Assembly: GCA_033961575.1 (NCBI GenBank)
Contig: CM066729.1
Location: forward strand, 96,413,001-96,477,000
Reading direction: 5' to 3'
Source of the DNA: Aselliscus stoliczkanus
Lineage: Eukaryota > Chordata > Mammalia > Chiroptera > Hipposideridae
DNA: 64,000 nucleotides
Position numbers and translations under genes: made by a program. Shown one piece after another: positions 1 to 13,209 of the stretch; the first letter of the stretch is position 1; each line of letters starts with the position of its first letter. The notes below the pieces were generated by a model, which did no database searches, had not been told where the DNA came from, and worked only from the letters and a program-made list of their open reading frames with translations.

Positions 1-107
1 AGATCCTGAGTAAAATGGAATATCGTGCTTTGAAGGAGCTCATAGAAGTCTACCGTGATGGAGGGAGAAAAGGTTGAAGAAATAAGCAGAAGGATGGCAG
101 GCTTGCA

Positions 108-108
<1 letters not shown>

Positions 109-155
<47 letters not shown>
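109..155. repeat. (CT)n microsatellite
   Basis: Uninterrupted CT dinucleotide run of about 45 bases, followed by C-rich sequence and a short CA/TA-rich stretch to about 210. It creates a spurious Ser-Leu repeat reading frame. Confidence 0.97.
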
Positions 156-156
<1 letters not shown>

Positions 157-210
157 CTCCCTCCCCAAATTTACCCACATACACCCACACATACACACAC
201 ATATATACAT

Positions 211-929
211 TTAATTATATTTAAAATAGGAAAAGGATGCTCCTGAAATATTTTAAGCACTGGCATGAGATGATCATGTTTGCATTGTGAGCAGATCTCC
301 TGCTAGCTGTTGGAGAGATGAATTAGGAAGGTTTATAGTAGATATGGGGAAATTAAAAGAAAGCCAAATTTGTGAATATACTCAGCCTGAAGAGAAGTAG
401 AGGGATTTGAAATACATACAAAAACGATAGATTTTGATGATGATTGTATTTAGGAGACAGAAAGGCTGCCGCCATCAAGGATTTTGTTCATAAATCAAAT
501 AAAGCATAGAATTTTGTAATATAACCGAGGAGGGGGAAGTCCCATTGTAATTTTTGTCTAACATGAGGCATATTCTTACTTTGACAAAAATATACAATCA
601 AGTAAACATCAGAACAAAAATTAGGACATTGTTCTCAGCTTCTACAATGTAGCTTAGTGCTTATTAGTGAATAATCTGGTATGTTGCCTAGTCATGAAAT
701 TGAATACACTATTTAAAAAATAAACACGAAGTAAAGAAAAAAATTCCAGTAGGCACACACATATACATGCACATGTTTTCTTAGAGTCTCTGCTAGCATA
801 TAAAATTTCCCCAATGTATTGAGGTGGCTGTTCAGCACAAACAAAACAATCTGGAGATATAGAAACCAGTAACAAAGAAATTTTTATTGCATCTCTAGCA
901 AAACGACATAAAGGGATTCCACAATATCC
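211..929. other. Unidentified AT-rich DNA
   Basis: I see no gene, exon with splice signals, or repeat family I can name. Short open frames here have no recognisable protein character. Confidence 0.6.
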
Positions 930-1120
930 TCTAGTCTAGTGAGTTTCCTTCAGGCATGTGCCATATTATTATGTCTATGCCTTATTCATTATTTGCATCC
1001 CCAGTGCCCTACATAGTCCTGGTCACGTAAGTGTGGAATGTCAACTGAGGTCTGTGTGAATATAAAATAACTTGCCTAAGGTCATGAGGCTGGTCAGAAA
1101 AACAAAGAAAAGAAAAACCA
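930..1120 (+). repeat. Possible L2/MIR remnant
   Basis: The phrase 'atccccagtgccctacat' followed about 60 bases later by 'cttgcctaaggtcatgaggc' resembles motifs of the L2 3' end and the MIR core. The copy is very diverged, so family and borders are uncertain. Confidence 0.35.
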
Positions 1121-3814
1121 CCTTTTTTGTCTGCTTTTTCTTGGTGTGACATTCTTTCTGCTGAGTTTACCTCACATCTTTAAACCAAAGTGCCTTTCCA
1201 CTCCCCATTAAGCCAACACCTACGGCTATGAGCAGGTAGGTCTCTGGGACCTCTGGTTCTTCAGAAACTACTTCTTCGAATAATAGCTTGGTCCTGGTTT
1301 GCCTTATTTCAAACCATCTCTTCGTCTCCTCAGGTCTTCATTTTGCCTCTTTTAATCACTGCCTCATTTATACCCCTACAAATTTGAAGATTAACTAATG
1401 TTTCACAATTACCAGGTCTAAAAGTGTAGTATTTTATCTATGCCCTTTTTCAGTGGGCATAGATATGCCCTCTGCTGCTCAGATGAGCCTACAGTCAGAT
1501 TTAGCCCAGTTTATAATCGGCTTATCCTGGTACTAGCTAATGTGTTCAATTGCCCTTCCTTCTTCTACCACATGTTGGCCCCTGCAGAAATGGAAACTTC
1601 AGAATATTTTACGGCATGATTTTATAACAATGAAGACAATTCAGTTATGAATCACCCACATAAGACAATGAAGAAAAAAAATCATGTAGAAACTGAAGAA
1701 TGACATATTTGGGTTAGAATATATAATATGCCTCAATAGATTTATGAAGTGTACATGTGATAATACTCAGCCTTTCAATAAACAGTTATTTTATTTTTTG
1801 TAGAATGTTCTCCCCTTTTCTAACATTCTTACAAATCCAAAACTCATTTTGGGATCTGTTTTACTTTTGGATTTCTAATTAATACCTGCTGAGATCTTAA
1901 CTGATAATTCAGAAATTAATGGTGCCTCAGAGTATGACTCATTCAGGAAATGTTTCCATTTTAAAAGGAAACAGATTTTAATGGATGAAGTCAGTGCGCT
2001 GTGATTTTTAAGCAGAGGGAATTTTCTTATTTATCCGTAGATTTTTGTTTGCCCATTTTAGGCTTAAACTAAAAGGATAAATGTGATTATTAGAGATGGA
2101 ACAAGCAATGTCAAAATTCCTCAAGGATATCCTCAAAGGTTATATAACTGTTCAGAAAGAGACTAAAGTAGGCATCTAGAAAAAGAATATCTCTGAAATG
2201 TTGTTAATAATGCTGCTGTGTGCTAAGGTTGCATTTATGAGCATTTCCAATGGGCAAAGACAAATCCACAGATAAGAACTTGGGGTGTAACAGTGGTTCT
2301 GTACTACTCGTAACAACTTTTAACAAGTATTCAGTAGGTGGAAAACAATAATCACCTCAATTCTTTTAAATTATTGCCCTACATAGGCTATATCTTTTTA
2401 GGTTATCATAAAATCACATATCACATTTTTCAGGTTTCTCAAAAAAACAAACAAAAAAAAAGGTGAAATGTTTTCAACCAATATTGTTAATATATTCCAG
2501 CTTAAAATAAAAGTCTTGATCACTGTGAACTAGACTTCAAGCATCTAAATGTTGTACTCTTTCAACCTTTAATCGTGCAATGAAAATTGGCCCAACATGA
2601 TTTTTCCTTGTCTAAGATACCATTTCCCATGCCATTCTTTACTGCATTGTCTGGTGCCATTATGCTCAGCCAGTCACAGTTCCTTATGATCTCTAGCACT
2701 TCACAGAACATACTGAAATCACACCACATCCATGTCCTCTCTATGACTTAACATTTTTCACTCTGAAATGGTCATCACTGCCCAGTCTTACATTCTTTGT
2801 AGAGGCTGGGTTCTATGTTGGTAACTCCCACCCCAGAAGAAATTGAAGTAGGTAAAACCTGTGTGATAAATAAGTAAATAAAGACTTCCACAGCTGCTGA
2901 CTTCCCCATACTTGAAAATATAATTTTATATCTAATGAAATAAATTCTTACAAAAAGAGTCTTTCATGTCAATAATCATAGCCCATAGCTTTTGTCTTTA
3001 TATTTTGATAGAGGACATTGATGTATACTTCTTTTCTATACCCTACATCACCACACAATGATTGAATGGTTTTGATAAATTGCTACAGATCTACATTTAG
3101 AGGATGGATATGGCTTTAAAGCCTGCAGTCCATTAAATGGTTCTCTCTGGGCTTAGTTGTGTGCTAAACTTTGAGATTAGTGCAAGATATATATAATATG
3201 CTCCCTTTGCTTATATAAAATAAATTTAATTGGAAAGATTAAAAATATAGAAGAGAAAGAGAGACTAATATAAGGTCATTTAACTTTTTGGTTCTTTCAA
3301 TTTACTTAGAAACCACTTTCAGAAATGTTATTGGAATTAATTAATAAAATGATTCTGGTAGAAATAATTTGTATTTAATTTTACAAATTAAGGCATTCAG
3401 TTTTTAAAATTTAGCAACTTTATTAATTTCACAAAGTATTTCTAATTTAAAGCAAATTTTATTTTCTCTGATAGAGAAGCTATAATTCTAGAGGGTTAAT
3501 TAATTTGTATTAGGATTTTGCTTTAAGATAGAAATAATCTAAGAATACACATATGTATTTTTTTTCATTTTTCAGGATTAGAACTCTATAGTCTTCTTGA
3601 TAGCTTGCTTGAGTAATTAATTAACATCATGGTTAAATTTTTTTTCTTCCTTATATCTAATTAACAGCATTGCAGCAACTTATGATAATTTTATCTTTGT
3701 CATGACCTTTAGAATTTAGAAAAATATTGTCAACATTATTCTTACAATCAAGCTTAGTACACTTCAAAACAGGTATCAATTATCCCCTTAACCTTCTATT
3801 TCCTAATTGAAATA
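1121..3814. other. Unidentified AT-rich DNA
   Basis: A long stretch without a reading frame or repeat that I can name. It contains A-rich and T-rich runs (for example around 2440-2460) but no open frame of 60 codons or more. Confidence 0.55.
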
Positions 3815-4118
3815 TTGCATCACGACAATGCACCAGCTCACACAGCACTGTCTGTGAGGGAGTTTTTAACCTGTACAAATAACTGTATTGGAACACCCTC
3901 CCTACTCACCTGATCTGGCCCCCAATGATTTTCTTTAACCAAAGATAAAGGGAATATTGAAAGGAAGACAATACGATGACATTGAGGACATCAAGGGTAA
4001 TAAGATGACAGCTCTGATAGCCATTCCAGAAAAAGAGTTCCAAAACTGCTTTGAAGGGTGGAATAGGTGCTGGCATCAGTTCATAGCTTCCCAAGGGGAG
4101 TATTTTGAAGGTGACTAG
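3815..4118 (+). pseudogene. Mariner transposase C-terminal relic
   Basis: Conceptual translation gives the C-terminal catalytic part of a mariner-family transposase. It starts LHHDNAPAHTA, which carries the second catalytic Asp. After one frameshift near 3880-3890 it continues HPPYSPDLAPNDF, with the third Asp about 34 residues after the second, matching the D,D34D layout. It then reads DDIEDI, FEGWNRCWHQFIASQGEYF and ends FEGD-stop. There is an in-frame stop just after the third Asp. The first Asp and the DNA-binding domain are not present, so the copy is dead and 5'-truncated. I do not see clear terminal inverted repeats. On the right it abuts L1-type sequence. The family call is good; the subfamily is not assigned. 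Confidence 0.85.
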
Positions 4119-4179
4119 TGATATTCAGCAATGAGGTATGCAGCACTTTTTCTAGGATGAGTTCGCAAACAATTGTAGG

Positions 4180-4999
4180 ACCTCATATAAACTCTGCCTC
4201 CAACATGTGTATCCTTCCCCACCAGAGTGATATTTTTGTTGAAGTTAACATGCTTATATTGACACATCATAATCAACAAAAGTCCATAGTTTACATTAGA
4301 GTTCACTCTTGGTGTACATTCAATGCATTTGAACAAATGTGTAATGAATATCATGAATCTATTATGGTAACAGGGGGAGTATTTTCACTGTCCTAAAAAT
4401 TCTGTTCTCCACCTATTCAATCCTCCTCTTCCCTTCAAACCCTGGCACTGATCACTGATCTTTTTACTCTTTCCACAGCTTTGTTTTTTTGTTTTTTTTC
4501 TAGAATGTCATATATTAGGAATCATACAGTATATAACCTTTTCAGATTGGTGTTTGGTCCTATTTTTTAAGTTATTTTTTTAACTCAGTTACTCTGTTGT
4601 CATATCTATGCAAGATCCATCTGTGCAGTGGAGTTCTTAATTGTCTTTCACGTAGGCACACACAAATCAGGATACCAAACTGAGTTCCAAAATCCCAAAA
4701 ATGCTCCTTTATGCTTTTCACTTACAGTCATACTCTCCACCCACTCCAACCCGTGGGCTTCACTGATCTGTTCTCCATCACTATAGTTTGATCAGTATAA
4801 GAATGTTATATAAAGGAATTAAAACAGTATGTAACATTTTCAGACTGGTTTCTTTTCCTCATAATAATACCTTGGAGACTTAGTCAAGCTCTTATTTGTA
4901 TCAATGCATTCCTTTTTTATTCCTGAGTAGTATTCCATTGCATGGGTGTATCACTGTTTGATATTATTTATCTTTTGAAGGACATTTAAGTTATGTCCA

Positions 5000-5057
<58 letters not shown>

Positions 5058-5600
5058 CAAATTTGAATAGAACCACTATAAACTTTTGTTTATATGTTTT
5101 TGTGAAAACAAAATTTTCATGTTTGTAGTATAAATGTCCAAATGTGGGGTACTTCGATCACATAGTAACCATACGTTTAAATTTATAACAGACTGTGAAA
5201 TCGTTTTTGCATTCCCCCTAGTATGTATGAGAGTTCAAGTTGCTCTGCATTTTTACCAGCATTTGGTGTGTTATTTTACATGAAAAGCAGTCTGTTTTTA
5301 TTTTGGCTACTCCGATACGTGTCTAGTGGTATATCATTTTAGTTGCAATTTGCATTCCCTTTCACACTGATAATATTGAGCATTTTCCATGTGCTTATTT
5401 GCTATTGTACATTTTCTTTGGTAAAGAGTCTGTCCATATGTTTTGTACAGTTTTTAAAATGGGGCTGCTTGTTTTCTTATGTTCTGTGGTAAGTCCTTTT
5501 GTGTTCTAGATAAGACCTTCATTGAATATGTGATTTGAAAACATTTCTTCCAGTGTGTAATCTTTCACTCTCTAAAAAGTTGTCCTCTCTTATATTATTC
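4180..5600 (-). mobile_element. Ancient L1 3' region, antisense
   Basis: Wording typical of old mammalian L1 3' UTR and ORF2 tails read in antisense, for example 'gttaacatgcttatattgac', 'gagtagtattccattgcatg' and 'agagttcaagttgctctgca'. Two related segments (about 4380-4560 and 4690-4860, both with 'cagtatgtaac'-like and 'cttttcagattgg'-like phrases) suggest either two overlapping copies or an internal duplication. Interrupted by a (TA)n tract. Confidence 0.75.
5000..5055. repeat. (TA)n microsatellite
   Basis: About 55 bases of pure TA within the ancient L1, at the phrase that normally reads 'ttgtttccagt...'. Such tracts are length-variable. Confidence 0.97.
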
Positions 5601-5811
5601 TGCCCACTTTTTTTTGTATTATGTTTAACAGTTTCTGAAGTTGTCTTATTTATTTATGTGATTACTTAGTTATAGTCTATATACCCCATAAAACATATAT
5701 GTTTCTTGCTTGCAGTTAAGTTATTTATCTCTATAGTGATGGGATACTGCTAGAATTATTAGCATATAATACTTAACAAATATAGGAAAAATGAATTCAG
5801 GAATGCACCTT

Positions 5812-6285
5812 GTATTAGTTTCACATGGTTGCTGTAATAACCATAGACATGGTTGTTAAAACAATACACACTCTCTTATTGGTCTTGGTGTCAGAAGTCT
5901 AAACTCAGTTTCACCAGGTCAAAATTAAGGTGTTGGCACAACTGCACTGTCTCTGGAGGCTTTCACGGAGAATCCGTATCCTTGCTTTTTCGAGTTTCTG
6001 GAGGCTGCCCTCATTCCTTGGTTCGTGGTTCTTAATCACATTGCCTTTCCCCGCTTCTATCTTCTGTAGTCAAATCCCCCTCTACATCCTTTCTAAAAGA
6101 GTATTTGTGATTTCGTTTAGAGCTACACTCCAGATGATCCAAAATAATCTATCTATTTCAAGATCCTTAATTTAATGGCATCTGCAAAGTCCCTCTTGCT
6201 ACAGAAGGTAACATTCACAGGTTCCCTGAATTAAGACCTGTATGTCCTTGGGGACCATTATGAGCCTATCACACAACCCACAACC
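5812..6285 (-). mobile_element. MaLR (MLT1-like) LTR, antisense
   Basis: The left end reads 'tattagtttcacatggttgc', the reverse complement of the typical LTR end. Internal phrases follow the same consensus: 'gtcaaaattaaggtgttggc', 'tctgcaaagtccctcttg', 'gtaacattcacaggttccc'. I know this pattern from non-autonomous ERVL-MaLR LTRs. No internal retroviral genes are attached. Borders are approximate. Confidence 0.65.
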
Positions 6286-6497
6286 CAGACTAGGATGACC
6301 CTGTTCTTATCTAAATTCCTTAAGCACTCTGGCCCGAACCTCAGAAAATTGCATGTGATTATGTATGTTCATAATTTATGACCTACTTATTATATATGTT
6401 TTTTTCTCTGCAACCAGACTATAAACCTCTTAAGAATCTGGACTGTGGATTCTACTTTACTACTTATTCAACAAGTAAATTCCTGTTGAATCCATAC

Positions 6498-6620
6498 TTT
6501 TTTTTTTATTTTTTTAATTTTTTTTTTAGGCCAGTGTCACTGGCTCTCATATGTGAGACCCAAACCGGGGCCTCTGGCTTCCCAAGCCAGCGCTTAACCA
6601 CAGCACCACTTGGCTGGCCC
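6498..6620 (-). mobile_element. Short tRNA-derived SINE with TSD
   Basis: Inverted copy: a T-rich tail on the left, then the body ending in 'ggctggccc' on the right. It contains 'gagacccaaaccggggcct', which corresponds to the pol III B-box region on the minus strand. Perfect 10-bp target-site duplication 'gaatccatac' at 6488-6497 and 6621-6630. The intact duplication shows one L1-mediated insertion. Confidence 0.95.
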
Positions 6621-6789
6621 GAATCCATACATTTTTAACCAGATAATGGATTAATGAACTGGGATCACCAAACTCCTGAATTGTTAATAAAGCCAATCTT
6701 CATCTAGGACTGGAAATTTTCCCAGTCTCCAAACTGCTGGGTTGAATCAAATTTTTAAATAAATTTGTTTTAATGCGAAAATTAACTTC

Positions 6790-6885
6790 ACCTAGTGTCT
6801 TTTTTCCATTTCTCTGTCTCTTTCTCTCCTTTTCTCTCTCTTCCATTCTTCCCTTTCCTTTTTTTCCCCTTGCCTTTTTTTTTTA
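6790..6885. repeat. Pyrimidine-rich tract
   Basis: Almost pure C/T sequence with runs such as 'tttctctccttttctctc'. No family assigned. Confidence 0.8.
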
Positions 6886-9319
6886 ATCCAAGACTTGAGC
6901 TTTATATAAGACAAATTCTGGCTACTATAGTATATTTTTGTTGGCTAGAATTGATTAATTCCTGTGACAATAAAAGAAGCAAACACTTTAAGACAAATGT
7001 ATATTCTTTTTCCCAAGAAAACTGGATTTCAACTTTATCGAGTATCTGGCTTTTTCTATATAATAAAGTATAGGAAAAACAAAATATACTTAGTACATAC
7101 ACCTTTCATCATTTTAACATTTTTTCCATTTTCACAGAAAGGATACATTAAGAATACAAGCTTACATAAATATTATGTAACTTATTCATCTATGTCATAT
7201 TCTAGACTTTCTTGAAAATGGTAGTAGATGTGTTGTTGGAAAATAATTTAATATAATGTTCACAATGACTAGACCTTTCACATGTCTTCAAGGTAGCTAT
7301 AAATTCATGATTTTTACTTCAATAACATATGAATCTATTTTTCACTTTTATAGCATTGCTTACACCTGTGTAAAGAAATAAAGGTGAAATAAACTTTTTT
7401 ATAAAGCATAGTTAGTTTCATCTTTAAAAAATTTACTTTTTTAAAATTCATTTTTAAAGTCAATATTATAGACATCTGTTGCCTACATATCTTTGAATTA
7501 ACTGAAAGTACATTATCTTGAATTTGAAGAAATATGTTAGAATATTTCCATCTCAGATAGGTTTATAAACCTCAATAATGTTTTATTCTATATTCTGTGA
7601 ACATAGAAAAGGCAAAAAAATCAAATAAACAAGCTAGAAAAAAGAATAAATAAATAATCAAATAAAAATGTATCTGTATTTATTTCCTTGAATCAGTCAA
7701 TCTGCCATCATTGTATTTGATAGATGCATTGTCTGGAGTAGTATTTTTTTAAACATTTGAACATGTGGTTTTGTTTTAAGTGCCTTTATCATATAATCTA
7801 AAATGCACAAATGTGAAATGTCATATTCTTTTTTCTTTTCAGATTCATTTTCAAGTAGAAATCCATGATTAAACTTTACCTCACAGTGATAAATTCACAT
7901 ACTTGAAGGCATTATTTGAATAGTTTCTTCCCAGATATTATACCAAGTTTGAAAAATTGTCCCATTAAAAATGTGTAGAACTGATTTCTTAAGTAATACA
8001 GACAGCCATCTTGGCAGATGAAACAGCAAAAAAAAATTGATTTTCTCAAAAATTGTTTTGTACACTATATTTGACAGCTTTAGTATCCAACTTTTTTAAC
8101 ATCGGGAGTTGAAAAACGGATTTAGATACTTATATGAGAAACCCACTGATACAACTGATAATCTCTAAAACACCAGAGAAAATTAATGATATGCTAAGGA
8201 GTTTCTTTAAGAGAAAAGGAATTATTGATTATCAATTCTAGTTAATATAACAGTATTTGGATTTCCTATTAATAATAATAATAATAATAACAATAATAAA
8301 GTAGAAAATCTTTTTTAAGTTACTTTAACTTATTTTTGAAATATGTACATTAATTTTTAAAGAATATCAATATTCTTATATATTTTTATATTTAAATATG
8401 CTCATCACTATTATAGTTAAATACATTATAGAGTGAAGGATGATAATTAGAGATAGCTTGAGGCTGATGCACTGCAGTGATTTCATTTAACTTTATAATA
8501 CAATTGTATTAATATATCATTATATAGCATAATAAGAACCTTGTAAAGAATATTAAACAATAAGTGACCCTCAGTTAGCAAAAACTAGACAACTGAGGGA
8601 TGACCAGGATGACAAGTTTAGAGAAATGAATACTCCCTAAGCTGAAGTTAGAGAAGGCCAAGGAATTGATCATTCTTAGGATAGTTATACAGGAATGTGT
8701 GTCTATACTTTTAATAGAAATTAATAGAAAACTCATGAATTCATTAAATGTGAGATGAACCTACAAATGTTAAGGAGACAGAAAATGTGGGTATCCCCAT
8801 AACAGTTAATAGGGAATGGAAATGAGAGGGACTGGGATTGTGTCTTTTCAGTCTCATATCTCTAGTACCTCTTAGAGCAGAGAAAGTCATTGGGGAAAAG
8901 AGAAGAAGGACTTATTGGGAGATTGGAGTTCAAGTGTAGAAATCAGTTATTTTAGAGACCTTAGGATGCAGGCCTGAGTTTCAGTCTCTGAAAGTGGGAA
9001 GACTAGGACCCAGGGATTTTTGTGAAGATTTTCCATTTACTGAAACTTGGTTTTCATAGTGAAGACAGACCTGCACCAAGGCTATTTTAATGTTGATTCA
9101 GTAAATTACAGACTCAAAGGTATTTTGTTCCCCCAGTGAGTTACATTCAAATTGATCATTTAGGCAGGGAACACAGGCTTAATCTACAGCTGGTACTGAC
9201 TTCAATGGACAAAAGAGCTTACCACCAGGAAAACAGTCAAGAAAACATTCAATAAAGCACCACAGTGTAGTAAATCAAAAATAAGCTGCGGAATCCAACA
9301 GCAATGTGTGGGTCATAGT
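6886..9319. other. Unidentified AT-rich DNA
   Basis: Contains an (ATA)n tract at about 8268-8300 and several A/T runs. No gene or nameable repeat. Confidence 0.55.
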
Positions 9320-9420
9320 ACACAAATGGTCAGCTTGGAGTAAATTGTTTATATTCTCTCTGAATCTCAGTTTCCCTATTCATAAAAATTCATATTCATT
9401 CTATTCATAAAAATTGGGTT
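9320..9420 (+). repeat. Possible MIR fragment
   Basis: 'tctctctgaatctcagtttc' matches the MIR phrase around its CTCAGTTTCC motif. It is short and diverged. A 14-base phrase 'tattcataaaaatt' occurs twice nearby. Confidence 0.45.
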
Positions 9421-12177
9421 AAGAATAGATATAGGCCAGAGTTTTTTCAGAGCATGTACCTATATTCAATCTAGCTTAATAAAATAATAATGAAATGGTG
9501 ATTATGGTGGGTGAGATTAAAATAATCTAGTGAACCACTTAGAGAAGGGGAAAGGTACGCAATTCCTTATAATCAAGAAAATGAAAAATCCTAATGTTAT
9601 CAATTAAAGTACTTCCCCTTATTTTCCCTCCAGCATAAACATTAAAATTTTAGTAATATACTTAAGATTTAGATATGCTAATACAAAAGCAATAGAGAAA
9701 AAATCTATCAAATTGTACAATTTCCCCTTATTTTCTCTCCTATTCCATTAGCAATGGGAAAGGCTAGTTAGATAACATGACTCTGAACTGAGAATGTTCT
9801 CTGAAAATAAATATTTTAAAATTCAGAGCATAATCAAAGAACAGAACATATTCAACATAATTTGAAGAAATTGTACTTTTCTATAGCATAAAATACTTCA
9901 TAAATCCCTCTTCCACTACCCTAAGGTACAATAAGGTTTAAAAGAAAATTACTTTCACACATGACAAAATCAAGGAAACTTGTTGGAGTGATTTTTTTAT
10001 TTTATTTATTTTTTTTTATTTTAAGATAATGTAATAAGAAACAGGGTACTTCACTGTCTTGTCAGGAAAATTTTTTCATAGTACATTTTTCTTTATAAAA
10101 TAACAGCTTCTTATCAGTAATAAAGAATTTGTGGTTAAACTTCATGCTGTGTTATAAAATATTTAATGACACTTTACAAGCATCTACAAATCACATTTTT
10201 TATGTTCACTTTGTCAAAAGACATGCATAGAAGTGTTTTGAGTGTGTGTGTGTGAGAGAGAGAGGGAGAGAGGGAGAGCGAGAGAGCGAGAGAGAGGTAA
10301 GGCAACAGAGGGAAGATACTAAAAATGAATAGGTTAGAAAGGACAAAAAATATGTACAGAAACATGGTAATCAATTAAGACTTAATAAACTCAATACTAG
10401 AAAAGAATTAAATACTTTTGAATTTTAAGGTTATAATTAAAGTGTATATGACCGAAATTATGGAAATAAAATAGCTGCTTACTGTAGAAGTTCTTAGTGG
10501 TGAATTTTTGTTGAAACAATACATTTCAGAGCTATTGAATATTTCTTTACCAATATATTATTTTCAGATTAATTTACATTGTGAGGTAAGTAATTTGCCT
10601 TCCATAAAAAAAAACAGAAAAAAAACAACACACAAAACAAGAAAAACAACTTATCAACTAGACAAAGTTAACCATTTGCAAAGTAAGAGAGGTTAAATTG
10701 AAGACCACACTATTAGGTCAAATATCTCCTACTCCTAAATAAAACATGCATGGAGAGACAGAAAAAAATAGATATATAATTCCATAAGTATAATACAATT
10801 TTGACTACTTAAAATTTGACTAATACAATTCCACACATGAAGGACATTTTTTTATATGATAAATATTTTGAGTGCCACTAATCAAAACGAGGTGGTGATA
10901 ATTTGGGAGAAAAGAAAAAGAAAAAGACCAAGGCTTCAATACTCCATATGCCTGTGTTTCACTTCTTAGGGTTTTTAGAACTTGAAAAATGATGGATATT
11001 TTATTTTTACTTAATGAATTCTTTAGCTCAAAGACAAAAGAATTATATTATCAAGACAACTAAAGAACTAAGCAGCTATCATTTCTTCGATATCTTCTTT
11101 GTTGCTGCTCCGTGTTCAATGCTACTAAATATAAGACACAAATCTCCAGTATCAATTTATTTTGCCTTTTAATAACATTCAATACACTTAACTCTCCCTT
11201 CCATACTTTTTTGGGTTCCTATATACACACACAAGACTAATCAAACTTAACCTCTTTTTCTGCTCCACTCTCAGTTAATCTAACCTCAAAGTATTTGGCT
11301 GTCTTAGTATTGGTTCTAGACTCTCATCGCTTCTGTTTCCTCTACCTAAATGAGCTAATTCTGCTCTTTACCATTTATACACAGATTGCTTCTGTATATG
11401 CCAGGTGCCTACTGTAATAATTCTACAGAAAAATCAACTCCAAAACTCACCAAGCATTTATTTCTTCCATGACTGTGCAGTTAGCTGTAGTTCTCCCGGG
11501 ATCAGTCAAATTTGTCCCCAATCTGTGCATTGCATGGGCTTGGTCCACGTATCTCTTCATTCTCCTTGAATTGACATCTACTAGGGATGTTGTCCTCTGT
11601 AGGAAGATGGCAGAAGGGCAAGGTAACACCCTCAACCAAGCAATTATCCACTTATATCACCTTCCTTAATTTTCCATTGGCCACAGCAAGGCAAATTGAC
11701 CAAGTCTGACATCATTGAATTGGGGTATTTAGTTAATCTATTCTACTAAGTCACATGGAAAAAGAAATAAGTAAAGAATGATCATTCATAATAATCTAGT
11801 ATACCACAACTTCCAATTTTATATCTCTACCCGTCTTTGCTGAAATCAAAATTTATATATCCAACTGTGCTATATAATAGACACTTGACATAAATGGAAA
11901 AATCAAAGTCTTGATTCCATCCCCCAAATGACCCTTAACTTATTTTCTATTAATAAATTATACCACCTTGAGCCCGAGGGTTATATCTACAATCCCTCCT
12001 TTTCTCCTTTCCCTCAATTCCAAGAACAATCCTTATGTGCTTTATCTCCAAAATGCATCAGAATTATCTCAAAAATCTCTTCTCCATGGTTATCACCATA
12101 GTCCAAATCAATACCAGTTATTTTCAAGAGTACTCTAAAATCTTTCCAAAGTAGTTTCCCAGCCTTTCAATCTCTTA
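9421..12177. other. Unidentified AT-rich DNA
   Basis: No gene or repeat that I can name apart from the GA-rich tract entered separately. A-rich runs at about 10608-10650. Confidence 0.55.
10240..10297. repeat. (GT)n/(GA)n simple repeat
   Basis: A short GT run passes into GA-rich units ('gagagagagagggagagagg') on the plus strand. Confidence 0.95.
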
Positions 12178-12207
12178 GCTATGATCTATTTTTAGATAGA
12201 TCATAGC
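12178..12207. other. Perfect 12-bp inverted repeat
   Basis: 'gctatgatctat' and its exact reverse complement 'atagatcatagc' are separated by 6 bases (ttttag). It could form a hairpin; no function is implied. Confidence 0.9.
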
Positions 12208-12239
12208 AGGTTAAGGTTCTTTTAAGGCAATCACAGTCA

Positions 12240-13205
12240 CATCCAAGCAAGTATTGAGTAGCTACTATGTTTCAGGTGATGCCTTAGGTTATGACTACAA
12301 AGCAATTAGGAAGGAAGGAAGGAAAGAAGGAAGGAAGGAAGGAAGGAAGGAAGGAAGGAAGGAAGGAAGGAAGGAAGGAAGGAAAAGAAAGTAAGTTTAG
12401 TAAGGTTATACTATATTAAAGGGAGATATCACAGAAAACAATATAATATCCTAGGTGGCAATAAGAGCTATGAAGAAAAACAAAATCAAGAAGAAATGAA
12501 ATAAAAAGTAATAACAAAAGAATAAGTTGCTGTTAGATAAAAAGAAGTCAAGGAAGTCCTTTCAACTATAGTGAACTTTGATCAAAGACATGAAGGAATA
12601 AAGTAATGAGCCATATGGATAGGAGGGTAGGGGAGGAGTCTACCAAGCAGAGAAAGCAATGGTTCAAAGCTTTAAGGAAGGCACATGCTTGTGATGTACC
12701 AAAAGGGTGAGTGTGCCTGGAGTAGAGTGACAGAGGTGGGGTCTAGAAGATGATGTGGTCAGAGGATCATGAGTGGCTACATCAGCTAGAATTGTGTTGA
12801 CAATGATAAGTCCTTTATCTTTCATCTGATTAAAAAGGAAAGCATTGGAAGGTTTTATGCTGGGTGTGACCTGATCTATGTTTTTAAAGGATCACTATGA
12901 CTGCAAGGGTGGGAACAGAAAAGAGGCTTTTTCAATAGACCTGAGTAGATTGATAATGGCCTTTTTGGGGATGACAGAGGAGGTGAAAAAAAGGCATCTC
13001 TTTTTCTGTAGTTATTTGAAGAGAGATGGGGAAGATTTCAAGAAATATAATATTTGGGGAGGGTATATGTTAACATGGGAGATCAGGTATTTGGGGCATA
13101 TTAGGTTTGAAATCCCAACTAGGCCTCCAAGTAGAAAAGTTGACTACACATTTGATTTTGTGAGTCTTGAATTCAGGAAAGCAGATAGGCTAGAGATAAT
13201 AATTG
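12240..13205 (+). repeat. Ancient interspersed repeat, family unassigned
   Basis: The GA-rich text ('gctgggtgtgacctgatcta', 'aaaggatcactatgactgca') follows a long consensus I recognise as common in mammals but cannot name with certainty. Two other copies are in the window (about 16.4-17.7 kb and 33.2-34.9 kb). The 110-codon frame at 12878-13210 lies inside it and is not a gene. Confidence 0.6.
12308..12385. repeat. (GGAA)n microsatellite
   Basis: About 75 bases of GGAA units with one GAAA interruption. GGAA runs can bind ETS-type factors, but nothing here shows regulatory use. Confidence 0.97.
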
Positions 13206-13209
13206 GGTA

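Noticed and set aside
5812..6285. A complete endogenous retrovirus
   Set aside because: Only LTR-like sequence is seen here and at 21.8 and 55.1 kb. No gag, pol or env-like frame lies next to any of them.
12178..12207. A transcription terminator or structured RNA
   Set aside because: The perfect hairpin is short, AT-rich and isolated. Nothing around it suggests a transcript, and bacterial-type terminators do not apply here.
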